Positions 11,176 to 20,233 of a DNA stretch of 64,000 bases are shown here, piece by piece (positions within the stretch are counted from its first letter, which is position 1; each line of letters starts with the position of its first letter). The notes below the pieces were generated by a model. It searched no databases and was not told the origin of the DNA. It saw only the letters and a list, made by a program, of their open reading frames with translations. The position numbers were made by a program, and so were the translations under genes. Source of the stretch: an uncultured Campylobacter sp. (GTDB lineage Bacteria > Campylobacterota > Campylobacteria > Campylobacterales > Campylobacteraceae); the NCBI GenBank assembly GCA_934728065.1, contig CAKVDW010000002.1, positions 70,158 to 134,157 of the forward strand, given 5' to 3'.

Positions 11176-12366
11176 TTATTTTGCTAAATGGCGTTTTGTG
11201 TATCCTATATTTTCCTCAAATTCACGCAAACGCTTGTGTATGCTTCTTAATTCTGTGATTTTTGTCCAATTTGTGATAAAAACGCTAAACGAGCTACGCA
11301 CTTGGTCAAAGGCATTGTTCATTTGCATCACCACGCCAAGCCCGATAGCACCAGCAAACAAAGACGGAGCGACTATAAGAAACGGCACTATGACGATGAT
11401 TTGCTCAAATAAAATAAGCCAAATGTTAAAATAGCCATAGTGCAAAAAAAGCCTTTTGTAGTTGAATTTAAGCCCCGTGAAAAGCTCTATCATCGTTTCG
11501 CGCGTGGCATAATCTCGCCTATTATCCTCCGCAAAAACAAGCTCTTTACGAAAGGCGGCTTCGGCTTTTTGGTTGTTGTATTCAAGCCCAGGTAGCTTTA
11601 TGCCGACAAACCACGAGATGAAAAGCCCACCAAGACTGATGAAAAGGGCGACATAAACCAAAAGCCCGTCTATATTTTTGAGAAAGAAAAACATAGAATC
11701 CTCGTTGATATTTGCAAACAAGCTCTTTGAAATAGCATCGCTTAAAATCCAAAGTATAGGGATAAAGGCAAAAAGTATCATCAAAGCACGGATAAAGGCA
11801 AGCCCTAGGCTTTCGACTATTTTAGAAAAGTTGTAAATATCCTCTTGTATCCTTTGAGAGCTACCTTCTATGTTGTCATTTTTGTTTTTCCAAAAGCTAA
11901 GGTATTCAAAGGTCATAGCCTCACGCCATTTAAAGGCATACACGCTTGCAAAATAAATGTTTATCGTGGCGATGATAACATAAGGGATAGCTATGGCTAA
12001 AAATACTATAATCAAAGAGTAAAAATCATCTATACTATAAGAATCTTTCCCGCTAATGCTTGGTGTGTTAAAAAAGATTTTGAGTAAATTTTGATAAAAA
12101 TACAAAGAGATTTTGTTTAAAAAATTAGCATTAGCAATTTTTTCTTCAGCCTGTTTGATTTGTTCTTCTTGGCTTGAGGCATTGTTTTCATTTGTGGCTA
12201 TGTTTTGGGCGATTTTGGGCTTTTGCAAGACATCATAAAAGTCCTTATACCACTCGTTTATAGCGACATTTAGGCTTGTTTGTATGTAGAGAAAAAAAAG
12301 CAGTAAAAAAAGCCCACTGTAAGCCCATAAAAACCATTTTTTATTTCCAAAAAAAGACTTAAGCAT
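11176..12366 (-). CDS. SbmA/BacA-like inner-membrane peptide transporter
   Basis: This 396-residue membrane protein begins with a short basic stretch (FFGNKKW) and a first membrane helix near residues 12-30. It then has the family segment NEWYKDFYDVLQ, a large loop, and further helices near 110-135, 185-215 and 225-260. The conserved LPGLEYNNQKAEAAFRKELV region and VRSSFSVFITNW near the C-terminus place it with SbmA/BacA, which import peptides or other antimicrobial compounds by proton coupling. C. jejuni has a relative (Cj0182) near its iron-uptake genes. It converges on the GT9 gene; a weak GAGCTT/AAGCTC hairpin (11148-11172) lies between them. The real substrate is not deducible. Confidence 0.8.
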   Translation of the reverse strand: MLKSFFGNKKWFLWAYSGLFLLLFFLYIQTSLNVAINEWYKDFYDVLQKPKIAQNIATNENNASSQEEQIKQAEEKIANANFLNKISLYFYQNLLKIFFNTPSISGKDSYSIDDFYSLIIVFLAIAIPYVIIATINIYFASVYAFKWREAMTFEYLSFWKNKNDNIEGSSQRIQEDIYNFSKIVESLGLAFIRALMILFAFIPILWILSDAISKSLFANINEDSMFFFLKNIDGLLVYVALFISLGGLFISWFVGIKLPGLEYNNQKAEAAFRKELVFAEDNRRDYATRETMIELFTGLKFNYKRLFLHYGYFNIWLILFEQIIVIVPFLIVAPSLFAGAIGLGVVMQMNNAFDQVRSSFSVFITNWTKITELRSIHKRLREFEENIGYTKRHLAK

Positions 12367-12610
12367 TGTGTTACCTTTGCGCTCTTATAAAAAGCAAATA
12401 ATAAATTCGTGCAAGATATAAGATATTTAAGATACTCTTGTGATAAGCAAAACTTACTTTTTAAAGTGATGAAATGATAACAAAAAAATATTAATTTAAT
12501 TTTAATTCCCATTAAGATTAAGAAATTTTGTGATAAGTTGTGCTTATTTAAACCTTTTTAAATAACTTGCAATGCACAAAGCGTTTCAAACAAGGCTAAA
12601 TTAAAACCCT
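12367..12610. other. Intergenic region between DUF2920 gene and transporter gene
   Basis: 244 bases of very AT-rich sequence. It should hold the promoter for the minus-strand transporter gene and the 3' end of the DUF2920 transcript. I see no convincing gene, RNA structure or repeat in it. Confidence 0.5.
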
Positions 12611-13891
12611 CTATTTACGCTCATCAAGCTTACTTATAAAAAACTCAACCCCCCCCCCCCTTGCTTTCTCTTTGAATTTATACTCTAAATTCTCACTTTT
12701 ATAAGCGATTTCGCGTTTTTCGTCCTTTTCGTGCGTAAAGTGCCTAGCAAGCAAGGGTGGCAACTCTTTTTTGATGAGACTTTTTATCGACATTCCCATT
12801 CCGTGTTCTAAATTTTTGATGAATTTACCATCAATCTCGCTTTCATCTTTCACCACGCGCAAATTCGCCTCAAAGCCTGAATTTTGCAGGATTTCAAAGA
12901 ATTTTTCTTTATTTTGGGCGCTATCTAACTCATCACGCACGCTGTGATAAGACACAAAAATAGGCTTGTTTTGGTGCTTTGCTTGCGTTTTAAGCTGGCT
13001 TTCGTTTAGGGGGTTTCTAATGTCAAGCCTAGCCTTGCAAAGAAAATTTGGCGAGTTTGTGTTAGCGGTGAAATGGGTTTTGGTAAAGGTGCAAAGAGTG
13101 ATATTTTCAGACACATTCCCCACTTCACAGAATTGAACAAAATCAATGTCCTTGCCTACACTATAAAAACGAAGTGGCACTACCACATAGCCTGAATTCT
13201 CCACAACCGCGTCTATAAGCCACGGAGCAAATTTAGCGCACAAAAAGCCAAGATAGCCTCCGTGCGAAGTGCCAAAGAGCAAGGTTTTGGGCGTTTTAGC
13301 GAGCTTAAATTTAGCACTATTTTTTCGCACAAAATAAATAGCGTTTATTATGTCTAAAGCTTGCATAATGCCAAAGTTGTTGTATTCGTTTTTGGTGGGT
13401 TGTAAATTTATGGAAATTATTGCTTTGGCATCAGTATGTGTTCTGCCTTGATTTTTAAGCACTTGGATTATGTTGTTGAGCGAGTTACAATTTTCATAGC
13501 TTTTTTCTTCTCCTGTAATCTCATTATCAAAAAAGTCCTCTGGCAGTCCTATGCTGGTGTTACAAGCTTTTTCAATCATCTTAATTTGATGAGCGAAATT
13601 TTCTTTATCTTTTTTGTCCATATAAAAAGTCGCCCCCGTTTGCGGGCGAAAGCCTATGCAGTGATAATCCACCCTCAAAACAGCCACTTCAAATTCTTTT
13701 ACCACAAATTCAGCCAAATGCTCCTCATAGCCAGCATAATCTGCCCCACGAATTCCTGTGATATAAACAAATAAGGCTTTCATTTCTTTTGCCTCATCAA
13801 AGCTCACTTTAAATTCGAGCTTTGAGTCTCTTTTTATATTCAGCTCTATGTCATCGGTGCTTGTGATTTCGTAGCTTTTGTGTTGTATCAA
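12611..13891 (-). CDS. DUF2920 family protein (alpha/beta-hydrolase-like) with G tract at its 3' end
   Basis: The 426-residue protein matches the Campylobacter '617/DUF2920' family. Its N-terminus has the family start (STDDIELNIKRDSKLEFKVS). The centre carries GTSHGGYLGFLCAKFAPW followed by VENSGY, where GTSHGG resembles the nucleophile elbow of alpha/beta hydrolases. C. jejuni homologues (Cj1305c, Cj1306c, Cj1310c) lie in the flagellin glycosylation locus and are phase-variable. Here the tract of 12 G is close to the 3' end, so the last residues are GGGVEFFISKLDERK. Its start overlaps the stop of the upstream oxidoreductase by 4 bases, so the two are co-transcribed. Enzyme activity is unproven. 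Confidence 0.82.
   Translation of the reverse strand: MIQHKSYEITSTDDIELNIKRDSKLEFKVSFDEAKEMKALFVYITGIRGADYAGYEEHLAEFVVKEFEVAVLRVDYHCIGFRPQTGATFYMDKKDKENFAHQIKMIEKACNTSIGLPEDFFDNEITGEEKSYENCNSLNNIIQVLKNQGRTHTDAKAIISINLQPTKNEYNNFGIMQALDIINAIYFVRKNSAKFKLAKTPKTLLFGTSHGGYLGFLCAKFAPWLIDAVVENSGYVVVPLRFYSVGKDIDFVQFCEVGNVSENITLCTFTKTHFTANTNSPNFLCKARLDIRNPLNESQLKTQAKHQNKPIFVSYHSVRDELDSAQNKEKFFEILQNSGFEANLRVVKDESEIDGKFIKNLEHGMGMSIKSLIKKELPPLLARHFTHEKDEKREIAYKSENLEYKFKEKARGGGVEFFISKLDERK
12649..12660 (-). repeat. Poly-G tract (12 G on the minus strand) in DUF2920 gene
   Basis: 12 C on the plus strand. With 12 G the protein ends GGGVEFFISKLDERK; with 11 it would end GGGLSFL; with 13 it would stop right after the glycines. 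Only the C-terminus changes. Confidence 0.88.
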
Positions 13892-16731
13892 ATTTTGCCT
13901 TTTTGATGAATTTTGCTTGTAAGGCTATCCACAAGGTAAATTATGTTTTGAAATTTGGTGTTACCATAAGCGTTAAGCCCTATTTCGCAAGTGCTGCTCG
14001 TGCTTACGCCGATGAAGTTTTCATTTGTTTCAGCGTTGAAATTTTTCGTGCTGCTTTGATTAAGCTCGGGCGTGAAAAAGCCCTTTTTACCAGCAAAACC
14101 GCAACACTCAAAGCTTTGTATCAGCCTTACTTCATCGCTACAAAGCCTTGCAAGCTCATAAAGTGCGCCGTCTTTGCCTAGCTTTTTAAGCAAGCAAAGT
14201 TTATGCACCAGCAGGGTTTTTTCGCTCTTTTGCCACGCGAGTTTATCGGCGATTGAAAGCAAAAATTCGCTAATGTCAAGGATTTTAAATTTATCTTTAA
14301 AGTCCTTTAAAAGCGAGTAAAAACAGCTTGAATGCTCTATCACAACAGCGTATTTACCGCCCTTTGTCGCAGAATTTAGCTCATTTTCCAAAAAGGCTAA
14401 ATTTTGCGCCCTTATGCTCTCATAATCCTCAAACATTTTGCCGCAGCACATTTTAGAGATTTTTTCTGGGTAAATCACGCCCACACTAGCCTTAGCGCAA
14501 ATGCTCTCAAACGCTTCTTGCACGGCTCTTTTGTCATCTTGCTTTTTTGATGGGGCAAAAACGCGGTTCATACAAGCGGTAAAATACACCACTTTTTCCT
14601 CCAAATCCTCGCCCTTGTTTGTGAGTTTATAGCCATTTGCGCTTGGCATAAAGGGCGGTGTGAAAGGCAAATTTGAATTTAAGCCGTGCAAAAACGAAGT
14701 GATTTTGCTGACATTTTTTTCGCCCAAAAGCGCGCTTGAAAAGGCGTAAAATTTAAGTCCCCCTTTGGCAAGGCTTAAAGTTTTTTTAAAATTATCATAA
14801 ATTTTTTGCGCCATTTTTTGTGAATTTGCGCTTATTTTTTGGCGAAGCTCGCTGGCTACCTTTGCCGTGTCTATGCCCAAAGGACAGAGCCTAAAACAGC
14901 CCGAACACCCAGCACAGGTTTCATCTCCTGCATACTCATACTCTTTTAAAAGCTCATTTGCCTTGCTTTTTTCGCCATTTTCAAGCAGTCTTGTTACTTC
15001 TCGCAAAACGGCTATTCTTTGCCTTGGCGTGAGCGTTAAGTCTTTTGAAGGGCAAAATTTCTCGCAAAATCCACACTCCATACAGGTGTTTATCATCTCG
15101 TCATTTTCGGGCAAACTGAGCAAATTTTTAGGCGCGCTTTTGAGATTTTTCTTGTAAATGTCCTTGTCCTTAGTGATGATGACATCAGGGTTTAGCAAGC
15201 CTTGCGGGTCGAAAATTTCTTTGATTTTAAGGTTGATTTGGTATGCCTTTTTGCCCCATTCAAGCTCGACAAAGGGCGCGACCATTCGCCCTGTGCCGTG
15301 TTCTGCTTTGGTGCTGCCGCCCATTAGAGCTACTTTTTGGCTCATTTCCTCGACCAAAGCGGCGAAATTTGCAAACTGCGTTTTATCTTGCAAATCTGGC
15401 GTGATGATAAAGTGCAAATTTCCCGCAAGTGCGTGTCCAAAAATCACCCCCTCAAAGCCGTATTTTTTAAAAAGCTCTTGCAAAAAGCCAACGCCGTCTG
15501 TGAATTTATCTATCTCAAAGCACACATCTTCTGTGATGACGGTTGTGCCTTTTGGGCGGTTGCCCACAGTAAAGGGCAACAAGCCTTTGCGAATTTTCCA
15601 CCACGCATCATACTCACTTGCCTTGCTCGAATAAAGCGGTTCAAACGCCATTTTAAGTGGCTTTAAACTCGCCTTGATTTGCGCTAAATTCGAATTTAAC
15701 TCGCCCTCATCATCGCTTTCGCTTTGAAACAAAATGCAAGAATACCCCTCTTTGCACGCGCTCACCACGCTTGGCACGCCCTCAATGTCCTTTACCGCCA
15801 TCAAACAAGCATAATCCATCATCTCAGCACTCACAACCTTTTGCCGTCCTAGCTTTGAAAGGGCGACTATGGCTTTGCTCGCCTCGTTTAAATCCTCAAA
15901 AAAGAGCAAGCCACAAGCCTTAAATTTGGCGTCTTTAACCGCCTTGTAACGAACTTTGCTCACAAAAGCCAAAGTGCCTTCACTGCCTATGAAAAGGTGA
16001 TTTAAAATGTCCTTTATCTCGCCAAAGTCCGCTAGTGCGTTTATGGAGTAGCCTGTGGTGTTTTTGATTTTGTATTTTTTAGCGATTAACGCCTTTAACT
16101 CATCATCGTTTTGAATTTGCGCGTGCAGGGCTTTAAGCTCTTTACACATTTGTGGGTGAGAGTTTTCAAAGGCTTTTACGCTTTCATTGTCGGCTGTGTC
16201 GATGATAGTGCCATCAAGCAGCACCGCACGCACGGAGTGAATGGTGTTGTAGCTGTTTTGCTCCACGCCACAGCACATTCCGCTAGAATTGTTGTTGAAA
16301 ATTCCCCCGATGAGAGCTGAATTTATAGTCGCTGGGTCTGGTCCTATCTTTTTGCCAAATTTCGCTAAGGCTGCATTTGCCTCACAGCCTATAACGCCAC
16401 ATTCACACTCTATCACTTCGCCAAATTGCTCTAGCTTAATGCCCTTAAAGCCATCATTTGCGATGATTAAAACGCTATTGCTACTGCTTTGTCCGCTCAA
16501 ACTCGTCCCTGCGGCGCGAAAGGTAACGGGCGTTTGGCAAGTTTTAGCAAGTTTTAGCAAAGCAATGACTTCGCTTTCATCATTTGCGCGAATGGCAACT
16601 CGTGGCGTGTAGCTATAACAACTCGCATCTGTGCCAAGTGCGTAACGCATAAGATAGCTCGTATAAACGCGCCCCTTGCAAAGGCTCTTTGCCTTGTTTA
16701 TAAAGCTGGTGTAGTCGAGTTTGAGTTTCAT
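13888..16731 (-). CDS. dld: FAD and Fe-S lactate-dehydrogenase-like oxidoreductase
   Basis: This 947-residue three-part enzyme has an N-terminal FAD-binding PCMH domain (FRAAGTSLSGQ and GPDPATINSALIGG, residues 70-165) and a FAD-oxidase C domain. Two 4Fe-4S clusters follow (CMECGFCEKFC about residue 550; CAGCSGCFRLC about 605). A C-terminal CCG-type domain has MCCGKMFE and ECCGFAGKKGFF. C. jejuni Cj1585c has the same layout and was reported to contribute to lactate oxidation, feeding electrons to the respiratory chain. No signal peptide is seen, so it probably acts on the cytoplasmic face of the membrane. The substrate is inferred from the homologue. Confidence 0.85.
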   Translation of the reverse strand: MKLKLDYTSFINKAKSLCKGRVYTSYLMRYALGTDASCYSYTPRVAIRANDESEVIALLKLAKTCQTPVTFRAAGTSLSGQSSSNSVLIIANDGFKGIKLEQFGEVIECECGVIGCEANAALAKFGKKIGPDPATINSALIGGIFNNNSSGMCCGVEQNSYNTIHSVRAVLLDGTIIDTADNESVKAFENSHPQMCKELKALHAQIQNDDELKALIAKKYKIKNTTGYSINALADFGEIKDILNHLFIGSEGTLAFVSKVRYKAVKDAKFKACGLLFFEDLNEASKAIVALSKLGRQKVVSAEMMDYACLMAVKDIEGVPSVVSACKEGYSCILFQSESDDEGELNSNLAQIKASLKPLKMAFEPLYSSKASEYDAWWKIRKGLLPFTVGNRPKGTTVITEDVCFEIDKFTDGVGFLQELFKKYGFEGVIFGHALAGNLHFIITPDLQDKTQFANFAALVEEMSQKVALMGGSTKAEHGTGRMVAPFVELEWGKKAYQINLKIKEIFDPQGLLNPDVIITKDKDIYKKNLKSAPKNLLSLPENDEMINTCMECGFCEKFCPSKDLTLTPRQRIAVLREVTRLLENGEKSKANELLKEYEYAGDETCAGCSGCFRLCPLGIDTAKVASELRQKISANSQKMAQKIYDNFKKTLSLAKGGLKFYAFSSALLGEKNVSKITSFLHGLNSNLPFTPPFMPSANGYKLTNKGEDLEEKVVYFTACMNRVFAPSKKQDDKRAVQEAFESICAKASVGVIYPEKISKMCCGKMFEDYESIRAQNLAFLENELNSATKGGKYAVVIEHSSCFYSLLKDFKDKFKILDISEFLLSIADKLAWQKSEKTLLVHKLCLLKKLGKDGALYELARLCSDEVRLIQSFECCGFAGKKGFFTPELNQSSTKNFNAETNENFIGVSTSSTCEIGLNAYGNTKFQNIIYLVDSLTSKIHQKGKI

Positions 16732-16811
16732 TTAGCGTCCTTTTTGACTGATGAAGCATTGTAACGAATTTAAGCTTAAAGTTGTGTAAAAGATTTTTAA
16801 GAATTTTTGGC

Positions 16812-16817
16812 TATAAT
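16812..16817 (+). promoter_or_regulatory. Probable -10 element of the tRNA-Sec gene
   Basis: TATAAT preceded by TTTTTGGC, 25 bases before the tRNA 5' end. Also near the divergent start of the oxidoreductase gene. Motif and position only. Confidence 0.5.
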
Positions 16818-16841
16818 TTGGATTGAAAATTCAAAAACAAA

Positions 16842-16939
16842 TGGAAGATGAGCGCTCTGGTGAGTGCCACTGACTTCAAATCAGATGAAAGTATAGCTGG
16901 CTATGCTTTGGGGAGTTCGATTCTCTCATCTTCTCGCCA
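16842..16939 (+). tRNA. selC: tRNA-Sec (anticodon TCA)
   Basis: The selenocysteine tRNA reads UGA when SelB and a SECIS hairpin are present. The anticodon loop is CTTCAAA. The D stem is six pairs (GCGCTC with GAGTGC). The long variable arm has a nine-pair stem (AAAGTATAG with CTATGCTTT). The T loop is TTCGATT, and exactly 17 bases then follow to an encoded CCA. That fits the bacterial 5-pair T stem plus 8-pair acceptor plus discriminator G. On this fold the first acceptor pair is T with C (unpaired) and the second is G-T; starting at 16843 gives a seven-pair acceptor. The outermost anticodon pair is also A-A. yedF and selD at 35.7-37.3 kb support active selenium use. Confidence 0.93.
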
Positions 16940-17012
16940 CAATCCAAATTTTACCCATTTTATTTTATAAATTTTCATCAAAATTTTAAGCATATTTTAA
17001 AGAAATATTAAA

Positions 17013-17031
17013 TATGATTTTGTGTATCATA
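17013..17031 (+). promoter_or_regulatory. Inverted repeat upstream of the iron-binding protein gene
   Basis: TATGAT and ATCATA form six-base arms around a 7-base centre, ending 21 bases before the start codon of the iron-binding protein gene. It could be a Fur-type operator since the gene is iron-related, but the match to a Fur box is weak. Confidence 0.3.
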
Positions 17032-17051
17032 ATACTACGAAAGGAAATTCG

Positions 17052-18029
17052 ATGAGAAAATTGTATATTTTACTCTTACTCAGTCCATTTTTGTTGGCAA
17101 ATGAGCTTAACATTTTAAGCCCAAGAGCTTTAAACGCCGAGCTTGTAGCTCTTTTTGAAAGGCAAAATAATGTCAAAATAGTCCAAACTAATGACAAACT
17201 TGACAGTCTTATCCAAAAAGCCAAAAGCACAGGAGATGTTTTCATCACTTCTGACATTTCAAACATTTACAAGGCAAAAGATGCTAAAATTTTTAGTTCA
17301 ACAAGCTCTAAAACCTTGCAAGAGCTTGTGCCAGAGCATTTAAGAGATGGTGTGATTTATAGTTTTGCTAAAAGAGCAAGGATAGTTGCTTATAACAAAA
17401 AGTCCAAAAAAACCGATAAAAACTTGGTTAAGAGCTATGAAGACCTAGCTAAACCCGAGCTTAAGGGCAAGATTTTAATGAGAAGTGCTAATGCGCCTTA
17501 CAGCATAACCTTGCTTGCTTCTATTATCGCAAATGATGGCGAAAAAAAGGCAAAAGAATGGGCAAAAGGCGTTTTTGATAATCTTGCTATGCAGCCAGAA
17601 GGTGGCGATAGAAATCAAGCCAAACAAGTGTTTGAGGGCAAAGCAGAATTTGCCATAATGAACACTTATTACATAGGGCTTTTGATAAATTCAGATAAAA
17701 AAGATGAGAAAAAAGTTGGCAATGCCTTGCAAATCATTTTTCCAAATCAAGATTCAAGAGGCGCTCATATCAACATAGCGGCTATGGCGATGATAAAAAA
17801 GAGCAAAAACAAAGAGCTTGCCCAAAGTTTTATGGAATTTATGCTCAGCAAAGAGGCTCAACAAATCATAATGAATTCAAGCTATCAATTTCCCGTGCGA
17901 AGTGATATAGAGCTTAATCCCACAGTAAAAGCTTTTGGAAGTTTTAAAGAGGATAAAACCCCTATCAGCAAAATAGCCAAAAACATTCAAAAAGCCAAAG
18001 CCATATACAAAGAATTAGGCTTTGAATAA
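17052..18029 (+). CDS. Periplasmic Fe(III)-binding protein (CfbpA-like)
   Basis: This is the solute-binding protein of an Fe3+ ABC transporter. An ATG at 17022 would add ten residues of non-signal sequence. The ATG at 17052 has AAGGA six bases before it and opens directly into a signal peptide (MRKLYILLLLSPFLLA), so it is the start, giving 325 residues. Typical features are the FITSDISNIYKAKDA ligand region, PEGGDRNQAKQVFEGKAE and the paired-tyrosine segment NTYYIGLL, which binds iron in this family. C. jejuni CfbpA (Cj0175c) is followed by permease CfbpB and ATPase CfbpC. Here neither follows; a TonB receptor does. A terminator lies just downstream. Confidence 0.88.
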   Translation: MRKLYILLLLSPFLLANELNILSPRALNAELVALFERQNNVKIVQTNDKLDSLIQKAKSTGDVFITSDISNIYKAKDAKIFSSTSSKTLQELVPEHLRDGVIYSFAKRARIVAYNKKSKKTDKNLVKSYEDLAKPELKGKILMRSANAPYSITLLASIIANDGEKKAKEWAKGVFDNLAMQPEGGDRNQAKQVFEGKAEFAIMNTYYIGLLINSDKKDEKKVGNALQIIFPNQDSRGAHINIAAMAMIKKSKNKELAQSFMEFMLSKEAQQIIMNSSYQFPVRSDIELNPTVKAFGSFKEDKTPISKIAKNIQKAKAIYKELGFE

Positions 18030-18036
18030 ATTTTTT

Positions 18037-18060
18037 CCGTCATAACAATGACGGATTTTC
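18037..18060 (+). terminator. Hairpin terminator after the iron-binding protein gene
   Basis: CCGTCAT (18037-18043) pairs with ATGACGG (18048-18054) around AACA, followed by ATTTTC. It sits 7 bases after the stop codon. Confidence 0.6.
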
Positions 18061-18110
18061 TCAAATTTTAAGCTTAAATTTATTTTATTGTTATATAATT
18101 TTTTATTATA

Positions 18111-18126
18111 AATAATATTAATTATT
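18111..18126 (+). promoter_or_regulatory. AT-rich dyad upstream of TonB receptor, possible Fur site
   Basis: AATAAT-ATTA-ATTATT, with perfect six-base arms, 42 bases before the receptor start. Iron-receptor genes are usually Fur-repressed in Campylobacter, which makes this a candidate operator. AT-rich dyads arise easily by chance here. Confidence 0.3.
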
Positions 18127-18167
18127 AAGTTTATAATTAATATTTAAATTCAAACAAAGGATATTCG

Positions 18168-20233
18168 ATGAAAAAGAAATTTTTTCTTTCTTTAGCCTTG
18201 CTTGCAAGTTCTTCTTTTGCAGATGAGCTTGTTAAAACAGATAGTGTTGTCATTTCTGCTATTGGTTTTGAGCAAAGCTCTGATAACAATTTAAGAAATG
18301 TTATTGTCATAAATTCAAAGGAGCTTAGCGACAAGGGCTATACTTCCATAGAAGAAGCTTTAAGCAGACAAGCTGGCATTAATTTTGTGCGAAGCGGCAC
18401 GGGTGGCAATCCTAGCACAAACATAGATATGAGAGGGCAGGGCAGCAGTGCAAATTTTGCTGTAAAAGTAATGGTTGATGGCATTTTGCTGAATACACTT
18501 GACAATAACAGACTTCACGCGGCTGGTGTTACGATAAGCCCATTAGATAGTGTTGCCATTGAGGATATAGAGCGAATTGAAATTATCCCAGGTGGTGGCG
18601 CTGTGCTTTATGGAAACGGCACAAGGGGGGGGCAATTAACATTATCACTAAAAAGAACAAGGACAGTCAAGCCACAGTATCCTTGCAAGGCACAGCCTTT
18701 GAAAGTGGCAATGTAAGCGGCAAGCTTAATCTTGGCTTTTCAAGCAAAATCACCGATAGCCTTTCTTTTTCTACAAATATACTAGGCTTTGCGGGCAAGG
18801 GTTACAGGCTGGGCGATGAGAGCAGGGGATTTTATGAAAATTCAAAGCTTTACTTTGACATAGGCGACAATCAAAGCTTAAATTTGGGCTTTGGGTATTT
18901 TAAAGATGACTCAAAAAGCACAAGCGGATTAAATTTAGAGCAGTTTAAAGAAAACCCAAAACAAAGAGGGGATAAAACAAACGCCTATATCATCACAAGA
19001 CCAGAATTAAATGCTGAATACAAGGCTAAAATCAGCAAAGACTTTGATATGAGCTTAAATGCCTTTTGGCAAAGACAAGATGTAAGACTTTCAGGCGATG
19101 ATGAGGGTGCTTATGATGCTGGGGATTTTAAAGACCTTTTTACAGGAGCAAATGTTAAGGGCAGGTTAAACTATATGGACAGCTCTTATTTTGTTTTTGG
19201 TTATAATTTTGAGCGACACAATTCTAAAACCTTTTCATCAAGTGCTATTCCTGCTCAAGGTGGGCAGATTTTAGGCAGAGATGTCAATAGTGATGACAGT
19301 AAAGATGCGCATTCTATCTTTGCCCTTGACTCTCACGCCTTTAATGAGCTGTTTTCTTTAAGTCTTGGAGGGCGTTATGAATACGCTTTTTACACTCAAA
19401 AAAGCCAAAGTGTTAATAATCAAACAGGGGCTTTAAGCTATAAAAGCGACTTTAATACCCACACAAACAACCTTGCTGCCGAACTTACTCCTACTTTTCG
19501 TTATTCTGGCACAGGAAAATTTTATGCCAAATATGAAAGAGGCTATATCTCGCCAACGCCGTATCAGTTTAGACAAAGTAGAAACATTGGCGGAGTTACG
19601 GTGTATTCAATGAATAAAGACTTAAAATCAGAAAGCTATGACACTTATGAAATGGGCTTGAGCGATTATCTTTTTGGCTTTAATGGCGTAGATTTGGCGG
19701 TGTATTACACCTTAAGCAAAGATGAACTTACTTCAAGGAGCAGCAGCGCAAATCCTCACACAGGTGGTTTTGGTTTTTATAATTTAGATAAAACCCAAAG
19801 ATATGGGGTGGATTTAAATTTAAGGCAGGATTTTGGGCGAGTGAGTTTTTATGAGAATTTTTCCTTTGTTGATGCAAGCATTGTTGGTGGAGATTTGGAC
19901 GGGAAAAAAATTCCTCTTGTGTCAAAATACAAGGCAAGTGGTGGGGTAGATTATGAAATATACAAGGACTTTACAGTCTTTACCGTGCTTACTTATGCCT
20001 CAAAGATGAAAGAGGATAGTGCAAATTTCTATGATATAGGGGATTATTTCCTTATGGACTTGGGTTTGAGCTATTCTTTGGGCGGTTTTTCGCTCTTTGC
20101 TGGAGCAAAAAATATCTTTGACAGGCATTATGCGCTTTCGCAAAGCACAAGCACTTCTCAAGGCGTAACCACTACAAGCATTTTGCCTGCTGATGGGCGC
20201 AATTATTATCTTAAATTTCAATACAAATTTTAA
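18168..20233 (+). CDS. TonB-dependent outer-membrane receptor, phase-variable, OFF as sequenced
   Basis: It would import an iron complex across the outer membrane using TonB energy. The first frame (18168-18716) has a signal peptide (FFLSLALLASSSFA) and a plug domain with VIVINSKELSDKG and IERIEIIPGGGAVLYGNGT. It then loses frame in a run of 8 G at 18625-18632. The plug continues in another frame as AINIITKKNKDSQATVSL, then the beta-barrel, ending QYKF with terminal phenylalanine. Nine G would restore one protein of about 688 residues. It follows an iron-binding protein gene, as does Cj0178 near Cj0175c in C. jejuni. The ligand is unknown. Confidence 0.88.
18625..18632 (+). repeat. Poly-G tract (8 G) in TonB receptor plug domain
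   Basis: The tract lies where the conserved GTRGG.INIITK motif is encoded. Eight G put the frame out; 9 (or 6) G join the two halves. Confidence 0.85.

Noticed and set aside
18037..18054. CCGTCAT/ATGACGG hairpin, similar to the outer arms of the palindromic element
   Set aside because: Too short, lacks inner arms, and fits a simple terminator after the iron-binding protein gene.
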